A DNA stretch of 64,000 bases from Paenibacillus terrae (GTDB taxonomy: Bacteria; Bacillota; Bacilli; Paenibacillales; Paenibacillaceae). A model generated the notes under the pieces. The model was not told where the DNA came from and did not search any database. It saw nothing but the letters and a program-made list of their open reading frames with translations. Positions 1 through 8,638 of the stretch are shown here, piece by piece; position 1 is the stretch's first letter, and each line of letters begins with the position of its first letter. The stretch lies in contig NZ_JTHP01000012.1 in the NCBI RefSeq assembly GCF_000943545.1, positions 1 to 64,000 of the forward strand. The letters run 5' to 3'. The translations under genes were made by a program, and so were the position numbers.

Positions 1-358
1 GCCGTACATTTGTTGAAACTGGCAAGGACACCGCTTTGATGCTGACCGTATCAGGCGGCCCGGCAAAATCAATCGAATCCACCTCGAAGCTTCCACAATT
101 TAGCCGCTTAATCTCTCCGGGCTTATCCCAGCCGATTGTCTTTATATACGCGATTATCCTATCACCCTCGCTGGGTGACCAAGGGCCGGACCATTTACGA
201 GCCTTATCTTCCAAATTAATTTGCAGGTCATCCAAGGTGCCCGGCTCTGCATCGGTATAAGTAAAATCCAGCAGATAGCCAGACAACTCTTTTGTTATGT
301 CCTTGCCGTTGTAGTTAATAACAACCTGGGCACGTCTTGCGTTAATGATATCGTTCAT
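1..358 (-). CDS. Phage late control D / baseplate hub protein, N-terminal part
   Basis: This is the N-terminal part (about 119 codons) of a protein that continues past the left edge. It opens MNDIINARRAQVVINYNGKD and continues with a segment of the type seen in gpD/XkdQ proteins (an FTYTDAEPGTLDDLQINLED-like beta region). Members of this family form the hub at the tip of contractile tails, on top of the spike. The ATG lies 3 nt after the tail X stop and has GGAAGGTG as ribosome site. It is the last structural gene visible in the late operon. The family call rests on the N-terminus and the position after tail X. Confidence 0.75.
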   Translation of the reverse strand, partial: MNDIINARRAQVVINYNGKDITKELSGYLLDFTYTDAEPGTLDDLQINLEDKARKWSGPWSPSEGDRIIAYIKTIGWDKPGEIKRLNCGSFEVDSIDFAGPPDTVSIKAVSLPVSTNVR

Positions 359-360
359 CG

Positions 361-567
361 TCACACCTTCCACGGCGGTAGGTCGGACGCAGTTTCTTCC
401 ACTTCGGAAACCTCCGGCAGTTGCAGAACTGTCCCAGCAGAAAAAATAGAAACGTCGATGTAGTCCAAATTAAGGTTCATAATCTGGATCATCAACGTTT
501 CGTCGGAAAATACTTTATAGGCAATCATGTCCCAGGTATCGCCCTGGATTGTTGTGTATGTCGTCAT
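361..567 (-). CDS. Phage tail protein X (LysM-like)
   Basis: A 68-residue protein beginning MTTYTTIQGDTWDMIAYKVF, the LysM-like pattern of P2 gpX. It contains the usual GDTWD and a C-terminal 'GTVLQLPE' strand. P2-like X proteins act in baseplate and tail-tip assembly. It sits between the tape measure, whose stop it overlaps by 4 nt, and gpD, the standard order for contractile tails. Confidence 0.88.
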   Translation of the reverse strand: MTTYTTIQGDTWDMIAYKVFSDETLMIQIMNLNLDYIDVSIFSAGTVLQLPEVSEVEETASDLPPWKV

Positions 568-3500
568 AGGCTCGTCCTCGCATTCTGACGCTTCATGGCC
601 TGATACTGCTGCCGGAAAGAAGGTTCAGCGGCTTTAACTGCCTGCGTCATTACTTCTTTGTCCGCATTTCCTTGAATTACAATATTAAAATTAAGGCTCA
701 AGTTATCACCGCCACCGCTTGGATTATAGCCCATAAGTCTATTGGTTTTTTCCAAGAGGTTCATAGAACGCGGCTTGTTGTTAATAGGAATCGCGGCTTC
801 CCAGCCTGCCTCACCCATGATCGACGGACGGTTGGTAATGTCTCCATCTGCGAGCATTGGAATTTCGGGGATTCCTAAATTGCCTACACTACCGCCACCT
901 GCCCATTCCGGCAATTCAAAGCTAAATCCGTTAATTTTTTGGATTGCTGAATTGATGATCCCAATGACTGCGTTAAACGCTTCTTTAACGGCACCTGTTA
1001 TGCCATCCCATATACCGACGGCAACCTCTTTTATACCTTTCCATGCTAAATCCCAATCCCCCGTAAAAACTCCTGTCAAGAAGTCTATAACGCCACCCAA
1101 TACATCAATAATCCCTCCGATAATCGGCTTGAGAATATTTATAGCACTTGTCACAACCGTAGTGATAACGGGCCACGCCCACTTGAATATACCGACCAAA
1201 CTATCAATCACAGGCGCAATACCTGTGTTGTATATTGCCATAATCAGCCCGCCGACCTTGCTAAACAGCGCTCCGATTTTAGGCAGCCATGCAGCCAACA
1301 CCGAACTGACTTGCGGCAACAAGGTCTTTGTCAAATATCCAAAGACTGACGTAAATACGGGGCCTAGTTTTGAAGATATGGAGGATGCTAATTTAGCGAC
1401 CAAAGGAATTATGGCATTGAAGGCTTGCTTACCGACTTTCATAAGTGGAGCGAGCAAGGATGTGACGGAATGCAATGCAGGACCGATCCCTGTAGCAATA
1501 GACTCAATGACAGGTGTTATGGAATCGCGAAGGCTGCTCACACTGTCTACAATTCCACCAAGATCCAAACCGCCACCAAACGTAAAAGCATCTTTGAAAT
1601 ATGATGATATATCGTCCATGACTGGCTTGAGACTTGTAACAAAGTCCTCCGCCTTGCCTCGTATATTATCGAATATTTCAACAGCGCTATTAGACATCTG
1701 GATAGCCTGATCCGGGCCGAATCCAATGGACTGCAAACCTTTATTGATTTGCTGGACACCCGATATATCGCCCGAGCCGATTGTGACGTTGTAAGCTACA
1801 TCGCCCAATCCTTTTAGGATATCAACGTAGGGCTTCACTTCGGAGAGTCGATCAGCGATATCGGTAATGGCACCGGATAGCTTGTAAGCATTGTCCTCAC
1901 TCAGCCCCAGTTCTTTTCCGATTTCGGTTATTCCGACCGAAGCGGTGTAATACCCGGTATTATTCCAAGTGTTTTCAAGTAGCTGACCGCTTTTTTTGAT
2001 AATTTTACCGACACGGCTTAAATCTTCTCCCACACCAGAAAAGAATTTACTTATCATCGGTCCCGTTTGATTAAACCAGTTACTAAATTTATTAAAGGCT
2101 GGCAGCAGCAGATTAGAGACAGGAATAATTATGCTTGTAAGCAACTGCCGACCGATCCCCTTAAACGCATCCCCCATGCTGCTGTATTTTATTTTCGCCA
2201 TCTCGTCAATGCTGTTCTTGGTCTTATCGAACTGCTTTTTGACGTTCCCGTAGGACTTGATTACGCGAGCTTCCAAATCTTCGGCTTGTGTACCGAATAA
2301 CTGCACAGAAACAGCATTCTTCAAAACCGGGTCCTTCACAGCTTCGATAGCTTTCACAGTTTTCAGGAATGCTTCCTGTGCGGTCTTACCGCCTTTGGCG
2401 AATGCTGCCGTCATCGTTTTGCCGCCTAGACCGATGGATTTATAGGCTTCCAGTGAGCTTTTGGAACCGTCTTTTGTACGGATACCAAATTCCTTAATAC
2501 CGTCCATTAAGGTGTTATCCTGTTGGCTTTTTATCCAACAGTTCTACCAGTTTCCTTTCCTAGTAGATCAGCATATCTTTTCACTCTCCCATAAGAGTGT
2601 CGCGGCCTCTTGGGTCTATTATTCCAAGACCTATGCGTTGCCCCTGACTGCCCTTTGAACAGCCTTCGGTTCGGATTAGCATTGCAGCCTCCCCGCTTAA
2701 TTCCGCGATTTATAGTCGGCAACGGTTTTATACCGACTTTATCAAGGTTGAACGCCCCAGCATCCAGACCTGCAGCAAAGATGTCGAACATACCCTCTGC
2801 GCTGAATCCCAATTTTGCAAAGTAGGCCGAATATTCATTGGCGCTGTCCAATAATTCGCCGCTCTTGTCCAGGCCCTTTTGCGCACCCTGGGCAAGCAGG
2901 TTGTAAGCCTGTTCCGAAGTGACACCAAAGTTTTTCATCATAGTGTCCACTGTTTTGATAGATTCATCAACGTCCAAATTCTCGAATGTATCCCGCAGCA
3001 CGATAGCCCCACGAGCTGATTTTTCAAGCTCTGGCCCGGTCTGCTTTAAGACGTTTTTCGCTTTACCAACAACAAGCGCCAGATCGTTCCAGTCCTCGCC
3101 CAATTTAGCATTATAGAGATTCTTGGCAATGTCTTTCATGCCCTTCATCTGCGCCTCTGTTTGCCCTGTACTGGCCTGAATTTGAAGCATGGCCTTCTGG
3201 TATTCGTCCGCATATTTAAACGCAAAAAAGCCGCCCGCAGCCACGGCAGCTCCCGCCATCATTCCAGCTCCACCAGCGGCAAATAACGCTCCGCCGCCTC
3301 CTGAATCCTCTCCGCCAGATCCACCGCCACCACCGCCCGAAGGACCGTTAATGCGCTGGATATCTCGCATTCGTTTCTCTAATTCTTTAATCTGCCGGAC
3401 ATAGGCTTCTATATCATTACCGAACTGATTTGATGGCATGCGGATACGAGTTATGTCTGTGAGAAGTCGTTTCATTTCCCTCAGATCCGGAATGACAATT

Positions 3501-4078
3501 TTCAATTCGCTAATCATATTCTGGAAAACGTCTTTCGGGCCGTTTATTCGCTTGATATCTTTAAATTCATTCTCCAGCTTCTTCAAATCTTCTCGGATAT
3601 CTTTGACGATATCTCCGGTAATCCGCATGGACTGAATGACACGTATTTGAGCCTCAACCGCTTTAGCAGCCGCCATCATAGGTTCGAATACTTTCGCCCC
3701 AATCCTCAAATGACCAAGGGCTTTGAGTTTGTGTTCAAGCCCCTGCACATTGACCTCTAGAGCACGGGTTATGTCTCCCGACAAACGCATGGACTGGAGC
3801 CGTGTAAGCTCCGTCTTCACGTCCCTGATATCATCTTTGAGGGGCTTAAAAACGTTTTCCCCGACCCGGTTGGCATTTACGCTTTGCAGCTTAGTATTTA
3901 ACTGCCCAACTTCTTGTTGCAAATTGGTGATCGCTCCGGTCGGCATTTGGAGGTTTTTCAGTTCTTTAAAGCTGTTCTCAAGACCATTAACTTTTTGAAT
4001 CGCCTTATCAAACGCGCCAAAAAAGCTTTGGTCAAGGTTCGCCGCAAGCTTCATCGCTACATCATATTCGCGCCCCAC
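564..4078 (-). CDS. Phage tail tape measure protein, interrupted by a group I intron
   Basis: Two open frames form one gene. Exon 1 is 4078..2732 (449 codons) and exon 2 is 2504..564 (646 codons plus stop), giving about 1,095 residues after removal of 2731..2505. The join restores the tape-measure motif FNLDKVG-DGIKEFGIR without frame change. The N-terminal part has repeated amphipathic coiled-coil segments (a recurring 'RMSGDITR/RITGDIVK' pattern). A glycine-rich linker near residues 245-260 and a hydrophobic AAAA/GG stretch follow. Exon 2 carries long hydrophobic helices and ends in a small C-terminal domain. The protein sets tail length and is threaded through the tube. Unspliced RNA would stop about 65 codons into the intron. 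Confidence 0.9.
2505..2731 (-). ncRNA. Group I self-splicing intron (ORF-less, 227 nt) in the tape-measure gene
   Basis: The intron is defined by sequence pairings on the minus strand. P1: the 5' exon end AGTCGGT pairs with intron GCCGACT, leaving the diagnostic U.G pair at the splice site. P10: the 3' exon GACGGT pairs with intron ACCGTT in the P1 loop. The last intron base is G and the end reads TTAATG. P3 is CGCGG with CCGCG. P8 is CACTCT/AGAGTG. A GGTCT/AGACC hairpin just before P3' would be P7.2. P7 is probably TCAG/CTGA. P9 is TCTACTA/TGGTAGA and P9.1 is CTGTTGG/CCAACAG. The extra P7 hairpins suggest subgroup IA. Splicing restores the reading frame exactly. There is no endonuclease ORF. 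Confidence 0.9.
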
Positions 4079-4082
4079 TATA

Positions 4083-4612
4083 TCACTGCCCTTTCTTCCG
4101 GGCTTCTTCTATCGCCTTTTCTTTTTTTATAGAATACGAAGCAAGAGCGTCTTGCCATTTGGGTATATCATTTATAGGCTGATCCAGCCAAAAATCTATA
4201 CTGTTACGCGTCTCAATCGAAAGCGACAGTGCCATTTCCCTAATATAAGATGCGACGTCTAGGCTTGAAGCGATTGAAGCAAAAAACCTTGTGCCATAAC
4301 AGCCGCTTTAGAAAAATAGTTCCCAGGTAGTTCAAGTATTAAGTCCATAGGGACACTTGCAGCTTCGGCGCAAACAGCAGCTTGATATTCCATCGACATC
4401 GCTTTAACTGGAGTCTTCATGTCCTCAAGATCCAATCTTTTAGTAAGTGCAATCAACTTGCGCCCATTGATTTTATTAAAGTCGAATTTCAATTCCGTGT
4501 ATTTTTCACCTTCAAAATCCCAAGGTTCGGAGAATTTAAGTGTATATTGTGATGGGCCCTCTACCGTTGCTTCCGCTGCTGATTTTGTCTCTTTTGTTGT
4601 ATCTACTGTCAT
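4083..4612 (-). CDS. Tail assembly chaperone, -1 frameshift fusion (gpG-T type)
   Basis: The long form is read from the start of the upstream chaperone ORF, slips back one base at 4286..4280, and continues in the -1 frame to TGA at 4083. The added segment (about 65 residues) includes WLDQPINDIPKW and a charged helical tail IKKEKAIEEARKKGQ. An internal ATG at 4235 also exists, but it has no good ribosome site. Fusions of this type are conserved in long-tailed phages; the ratio of short to long form controls assembly around the tape measure encoded next. The slip is inferred, not observed. Confidence 0.75.
4259..4612 (-). CDS. Tail assembly chaperone, short form
   Basis: A 117-residue acidic N-terminal/alpha-helical protein (MTVDTTKETKSAAEATVEGP...), of the Phage_TAC type. 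The start at 4612 was chosen because GGAGG lies 8 nt upstream; the ATG five codons earlier has no ribosome site. It lies between tail tube and tape measure. The short form ends FLLQSLQA-stop just after the slippery site. It binds the tape measure during tail assembly in related phages. Confidence 0.82.
   Translation of the reverse strand: MTVDTTKETKSAAEATVEGPSQYTLKFSEPWDFEGEKYTELKFDFNKINGRKLIALTKRLDLEDMKTPVKAMSMEYQAAVCAEAASVPMDLILELPGNYFSKAAVMAQGFLLQSLQA
4280..4286 (-). other. Programmed -1 frameshift slippery heptamer T TTT TTG
   Basis: On the coding strand the zero-frame codons GGT TTT TTG contain the X XXY YYZ heptamer TTTTTTG. It lies about seven codons before the stop of the chaperone ORF. 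The -1 frame is open from well before this point through to 4083. Position between tube gene and tape measure matches the canonical frameshift site of tailed phages. Confidence 0.75.
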
Positions 4613-4657
4613 GTTATATACCTCCATAGTTTAATCCGGGCAAACGCCCGGAAATGA

Positions 4658-5182
4658 TTAATTTCCAAGCGCCTGACGGATCTTTGCATAGTAGTCAACA
4701 CCGTTGATAACACAGACAGAGTTGTATTTATCAAGCTCCATCTTGACCACGCCGTTCAATGTGATTTTGATATAGGTAACTTCAAATTCCACGGAATTGT
4801 CCGATGTAGCCCCGGGCTCCAAACTTCCCAATCCCATATTTTTTGGAACGCCACGAAATGAGAATTTATATGGAACTACATCCAATTGCCCTGTCAAACG
4901 GTTCTGGATTTGGATAGCCGCCCGTAAATCAATGGCGTGTATTTCTTGAGCAAAAAGGTCATAGTAACTTTCTTCGTGTGTCCGAAAATTAAGCGTGGTG
5001 GATAAGGCATCAAACTGCGCCATAGTTGGCGTATTGACCGTACCATTAATACCGCCACCCGTTACGTCTTCTGCCAATAATGCAATTTCAGGCATGTCCA
5101 CAGTTGTAGTACCCAAATACTGCGAACCGTTGCGGTAAGCCTCATACTGTATCGTCCGTTGACTGATTTGATCTTTACTCAA
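4658..5182 (-). CDS. Phage major tail tube protein
   Basis: A 174-residue protein of the P2 FII type, starting from TTG with GGGGG 8 nt upstream. It contains the family-like segments YEAYRNGSQYLGTTTVDMPEI and a C-terminal strand 'VVKMELDKYNSVCVINGVDY'. Tube proteins polymerise around the tape measure inside the sheath. It follows directly after the sheath gene as in P2 (FI-FII). The length fits the family. Confidence 0.9.
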   Translation of the reverse strand: MSKDQISQRTIQYEAYRNGSQYLGTTTVDMPEIALLAEDVTGGGINGTVNTPTMAQFDALSTTLNFRTHEESYYDLFAQEIHAIDLRAAIQIQNRLTGQLDVVPYKFSFRGVPKNMGLGSLEPGATSDNSVEFEVTYIKITLNGVVKMELDKYNSVCVINGVDYYAKIRQALGN

Positions 5183-5196
5183 TGTTCAAACCCCCT

Positions 5197-6645
5197 TTAA
5201 GCTGCGAACAACGATGCGAAATAAGAAGCATCGTATTCCAGTACAAAATCAATATCCTGACCCGGAGACGGCGGCGCGATGTACACATGAAATTTCAATT
5301 TGCCGTCAATCAGATTCTCTATCGGATTTTCGGAAGCGTTAAATTCAACACGCCCACCCAATAAATAACCAGCAGCTACCAGACCATTTATCCATACATT
5401 GACCGAATCCGTTATAGCCTCAATCATTTTTTTATTGGTTGGATCATCGAGGTACTTCCAATAGGTGAGCGTAAGAGTGTTACCGATCCAATTGAACATC
5501 CGTCGCACCGGAATAAAGCTGCTTTGCGGGTCTTTAGCATCCGGGTAAACTCCTGTCCGGTTACCCCATACCACAAACCCTTCAACAAAATTGAGTGCTG
5601 TTACGATCCCTTGCGCATTAAGATACTGCGCCTGTTGTGGACCCAGCAAAAAGTCACGATCTGTCATAGCAGTGCCATCAATATTCGCGGTTGTATTCGA
5701 CGGAGAAGTCGAAGGAATGCCGCCATTATCAACGTCTGATTTGACCGTCGCCGCTGCCACAACCGTAGACATGTGATATTCCAAACCGTCCTTGGTAGCC
5801 AGCGGATAGGTGTTAATCTGCTGCGGGTCCGTATAAGCATTGTCCTTCTTCCACTTCGCTATCTCGGTATATACAACGTTGGCTGGCAGGTCTGTAAGCG
5901 CCGTTGCTTTAAAATGCCCACCGTTAAGCGAATTAGCTTTCGCAACCATAATCGCGCCGACCACAGGATTTTCCGAAAAGCCTGGCGCAGCAATTAGACC
6001 GGGCACAATACGGAACAGTGGGAAAATTTGATCCAGCAATTCCAGCCCTGTAGCAACGCCAGTGTCTACATCCACACCGCCGATAATGTCCGCAGGCGTG
6101 ATTTTGCTTTGGTCCAGCTTGCTGTAGCCAATTTTGACCGTTTCACCAGATGCCAACGCGCCGGAAGCGATACGGGATACCACCAGATTTCCAGCAACGT
6201 TAAAGGATAGCGCGTAATCAGTATCTGGTGTATATGTGGTCGTTCCATCCGACGATGTGACCTGCACAGACGTTTTAATGATCCCTTGCGCGGCAACCGT
6301 CAGCGTGCCGTTTACCAATGTATAAGGTGCGGCTGAGACTGTGGTCGCGTGCTTCGCGGGGTCCAGCACATTAATGAAGACTACGGGAGACTGCTTGGCG
6401 ATCTTGAAATGGAAATGTATGAACTCGGAAAGGGTAAAGCTCTCCCAATCTTCCGAATATCCGAACGCGGCAACCGCGTCAGCCCACGATTCGCACAGAA
6501 TCGGTTTATTAACTGGAGCTGTCTCCAACGTACTAAGATTGACTGGAGCCGTACCGAATACAACAGGTAAGGTGACGTTGAGCCGCACAGGGGTAATGAC
6601 AGATGCGGGCTGTTCAGTGATAAAAACGCCATGACGTTCAGCCAC
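5197..6645 (-). CDS. Phage contractile tail sheath protein
   Basis: A 482-residue sheath protein of the P2 FI type. It starts MAERHGVFITEQPASVITPV, the typical strand for donor insertion, and has the C-terminal sheath domain with GNTLTLTYWKYLDDPTNKKM and NASENPIENLIDGKL. This gene shows that the prophage encodes a contractile (myovirus-like) tail. A variable insertion domain lies in the middle. It is followed by the tube gene with a 14-nt gap. Confidence 0.95.
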   Translation of the reverse strand: MAERHGVFITEQPASVITPVRLNVTLPVVFGTAPVNLSTLETAPVNKPILCESWADAVAAFGYSEDWESFTLSEFIHFHFKIAKQSPVVFINVLDPAKHATTVSAAPYTLVNGTLTVAAQGIIKTSVQVTSSDGTTTYTPDTDYALSFNVAGNLVVSRIASGALASGETVKIGYSKLDQSKITPADIIGGVDVDTGVATGLELLDQIFPLFRIVPGLIAAPGFSENPVVGAIMVAKANSLNGGHFKATALTDLPANVVYTEIAKWKKDNAYTDPQQINTYPLATKDGLEYHMSTVVAAATVKSDVDNGGIPSTSPSNTTANIDGTAMTDRDFLLGPQQAQYLNAQGIVTALNFVEGFVVWGNRTGVYPDAKDPQSSFIPVRRMFNWIGNTLTLTYWKYLDDPTNKKMIEAITDSVNVWINGLVAAGYLLGGRVEFNASENPIENLIDGKLKFHVYIAPPSPGQDIDFVLEYDASYFASLFAA

Positions 6646-7017
6646 TTAAATCACTCCTTTTTGAATCGCCGCCACCACAGCGGCATAAGCGATGTTTTGA
6701 GTAGTTCCCGGCTGGTCCATCGCCACTCTAGCGGCTGACAGATCAGCAACCGGGACAAACAGTTCAGTGATTGCAGGAACTTTATCTGAAATATCGCTCA
6801 GATATGCCGGGAACCCGCCCAGTGAAATAAAATACTTCGCCAGTCTTCCGCCCGGTAAATTAGGACCAATGTAAATCAGTTGTTCCCGTTCGGCTGCGGC
6901 TGCTCGGGCAGGCTGGACGGGAACTGTAGGTGAAACGTCTTTCTTATCTTTAGCAGGGGGCTTTCCGACCTGTTTATCCTCTTGATTTTCTGTTTTTTCA
7001 GTAGTCAAACTGAACAC
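6646..7017 (-). CDS. Phage protein of unknown function (upstream of sheath)
   Basis: A 123-residue protein. The first 50 residues are charged and low in complexity (KTENQEDKQVGKPPAKDKKD), followed by a proline/alanine stretch and a compact C-terminal half (YIGPNLPGGRLAKYFISLGG). Its stop abuts the sheath start and its start overlaps the upstream gene by 20 nt, so it is part of the late operon. I do not recognise the family; a tail-assembly or connector role is only an inference from position. Confidence 0.6.
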   Translation of the reverse strand: MFSLTTEKTENQEDKQVGKPPAKDKKDVSPTVPVQPARAAAAEREQLIYIGPNLPGGRLAKYFISLGGFPAYLSDISDKVPAITELFVPVADLSAARVAMDQPGTTQNIAYAAVVAAIQKGVI

Positions 7018-7468
7018 CCTCTCTTATAGCAGGAATAATCCAACTCATGTCCACGTAGCCGAAGAAATAAGGCCATAAATTTTCCTCGTCAAACAGAGAA
7101 CACGTCAGTTGGGGTTCCAAAATGAATTGCTTGTCCAACGTTCGGTTGGTAAGAAAGTGCTGTCTGATGCGCTGTGTGATATTAAGGACAGTATCTTCAC
7201 CGCGCATGTCCAGCCCTTCATCAATGATTCCAACGCTCAACATAATGGCGCACGTTGAATTCTCAGTATCCGAAACATCGACAGTATCGCCAACGCGAAC
7301 AAGGATGAACGGGTAATGATTGTCATCATCCTCGCTACTTTTTGCTGGCAGATTCTGCGCATAAATGTTTAGTTTGGACAACTCAGCGCGTGCATTGAGG
7401 TATGTGGAGTCAGCAAAAAGACGCTCCAGTTCTTTGACTAAAGCGTCTCTAAGCATAAACGGGGTCAT
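6998..7468 (-). CDS. Probable tail completion/terminator protein
   Basis: A 156-residue protein (MTPFMLRDALVKELERLFAD...). It has an N-terminal helix, a 'YPFILVRVGDTVDVSDTENS' strand and a 'DEENLWPYFFGYVDMSW' end, resembling small tail terminator or head-tail proteins of Gram-positive prophages. Starts in this family commonly overlap the GpZ-type gene as here (4 nt). The role is inferred from position between GpZ and sheath. Confidence 0.55.
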   Translation of the reverse strand: MTPFMLRDALVKELERLFADSTYLNARAELSKLNIYAQNLPAKSSEDDDNHYPFILVRVGDTVDVSDTENSTCAIMLSVGIIDEGLDMRGEDTVLNITQRIRQHFLTNRTLDKQFILEPQLTCSLFDEENLWPYFFGYVDMSWIIPAIREGVQFDY

Positions 7469-8019
7469 TTTTTCAACTCCCTATCCAGTTCGTGCATAAT
7501 ACGTTCTTCAAAGGCTTCTCGGGCCTTCTGTTCAACAGGAGTTCGCACCCTTGGCTGATTGAACATTTCTGGAGCCGGAGGACCGTACAGACGGCGAATA
7601 GGCAGCCTCTTTTTCCCCTCACGAACAAATATCTTTGCTCCGTGTATATCAGCTACAAAGGCATTTTTAATTGGCTTAACTGCCCCACCCTTCTTGACAG
7701 CAGCTTTTATAACCTTTGGACGTTTGCCTTTTTCCCTAGCCTTTTTCGGGGTGAACTTGTATTTATCCAGTCCAGTTCCCCGGCTGGTTGACCGCACCAC
7801 GCTTGTAGTAGATGAAGCGCTGGCCTTGGTGGTTGACAATGTTTTATTTACATCGCCTGATTTGATAATATATTCTTTAGCGATTTCTTTTTTTACATTG
7901 GTCCGTGCATTAGATGCAACACGGTTCATCGCTCGGGACACAACCACTTTAGCCTGAGATTTGACCTTCTCATAGCGCTTCTTCATGACTGCAAGCTCTT
8001 TGGTATCGACGCGAATCAT
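7465..8019 (-). CDS. Prophage minor tail protein Z (GpZ-like)
   Basis: A 184-residue, very basic protein (MIRVDTKELAVMKKRYEKVK...). It has an N-terminal helical region with AMNRVASNARTNVKKEIAKEY, the pattern of the GPZ family. In lambda, Z acts at the tail end that joins the head. The C-terminus IMHELDRELKK is helical. Start and stop overlap both neighbours by 4 nt, indicating translational coupling. Confidence 0.78.
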   Translation of the reverse strand: MIRVDTKELAVMKKRYEKVKSQAKVVVSRAMNRVASNARTNVKKEIAKEYIIKSGDVNKTLSTTKASASSTTSVVRSTSRGTGLDKYKFTPKKAREKGKRPKVIKAAVKKGGAVKPIKNAFVADIHGAKIFVREGKKRLPIRRLYGPPAPEMFNQPRVRTPVEQKAREAFEERIMHELDRELKK

Positions 8020-8429
8020 GATCCTTTACGCCCCAACGTGACGGTAACCATATTCTCGTCATCTTGGATATCTGTCACCGTATAGGTGCGTTCGTCGAAC
8101 CTGATTTTGCTCTGTAGTGCCGGAAGCCTGCCAAAGTGTAGGAAGAAGTCAGCCCGCTGGGCATAAAACAAAAGATCGGCATCGTATACGCCATCTGTAG
8201 GGTTAGCGGCGCTACTTTTCCGATCTCTCAATTCATCATCATCAACAATAACCAACATTTTGACAGGCGGTTCAGGTGTGGCAGGCAGTCCATTTTTCGG
8301 CGGACTCATAAAAGCAATTTCATGCCAGTCCGCAAACTCACGTTCATTCAAGAAAACGAACTTCACATCCCGCTCGATCTGATCCTTAAAATTGAACGGT
8401 TTTATCAATTCAGTTTGAATATCGCTCAT
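8016..8429 (-). CDS. Probable head-tail connector protein
   Basis: A 137-residue protein (MSDIQTELIKPFNFKDQIER...). The C-terminal part is beta-rich (QSKIRFDERTYTVTDIQDDENMVTVTLGRKG), like head-completion or neck proteins of the lambda FII/XkdH kind. It lies between the capsid block and GpZ, where connectors normally sit. The fold assignment is tentative. Confidence 0.55.
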   Translation of the reverse strand: MSDIQTELIKPFNFKDQIERDVKFVFLNEREFADWHEIAFMSPPKNGLPATPEPPVKMLVIVDDDELRDRKSSAANPTDGVYDADLLFYAQRADFFLHFGRLPALQSKIRFDERTYTVTDIQDDENMVTVTLGRKGS

Positions 8430-8447
8430 GACGCGCCTCCTAACCCC

Positions 8448-8621
8448 TTATTCTGTAGCTTTGTCGTCCCTAGGTTTGGCAGCATTCTTTTTGTCATCCT
8501 CTACCATTCCAAGATCAATCAGTCGTTGAATTGCCTCTTTGCCAATACTAGCAGGGACCTCTTCACCAATTTTGTAATTCTTATCGTTGTGACGAATATT
8601 CCACGTTGCAATATATGCCAT
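8448..8621 (-). CDS. Small phage protein (57 aa)
   Basis: A short gene starting MAYIATWNIRHNDKNYKIGE and ending in a charged tail KKNAAKPRDDKATE. It has a perfect AGGAGG 8-9 nt upstream of ATG and fills the gap between capsid and connector genes, so it is very likely real. Such small beta-rich proteins after the capsid gene are common in prophages of this class. The function is unknown. Confidence 0.7.
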   Translation of the reverse strand: MAYIATWNIRHNDKNYKIGEEVPASIGKEAIQRLIDLGMVEDDKKNAAKPRDDKATE

Positions 8622-8638
8622 CTCTGTTTTCCTCCTCT

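Noticed and set aside
742..1710. 322-residue plus-strand ORF
   Set aside because: It is antisense to the tape-measure exon 2 and has no ribosome site or domain; hydrophobic because the opposite strand encodes helices.
564..2507. Second tape-measure ORF as a separate gene
   Set aside because: Its ATG is the last three bases of the intron; splicing joins it to the upstream ORF.
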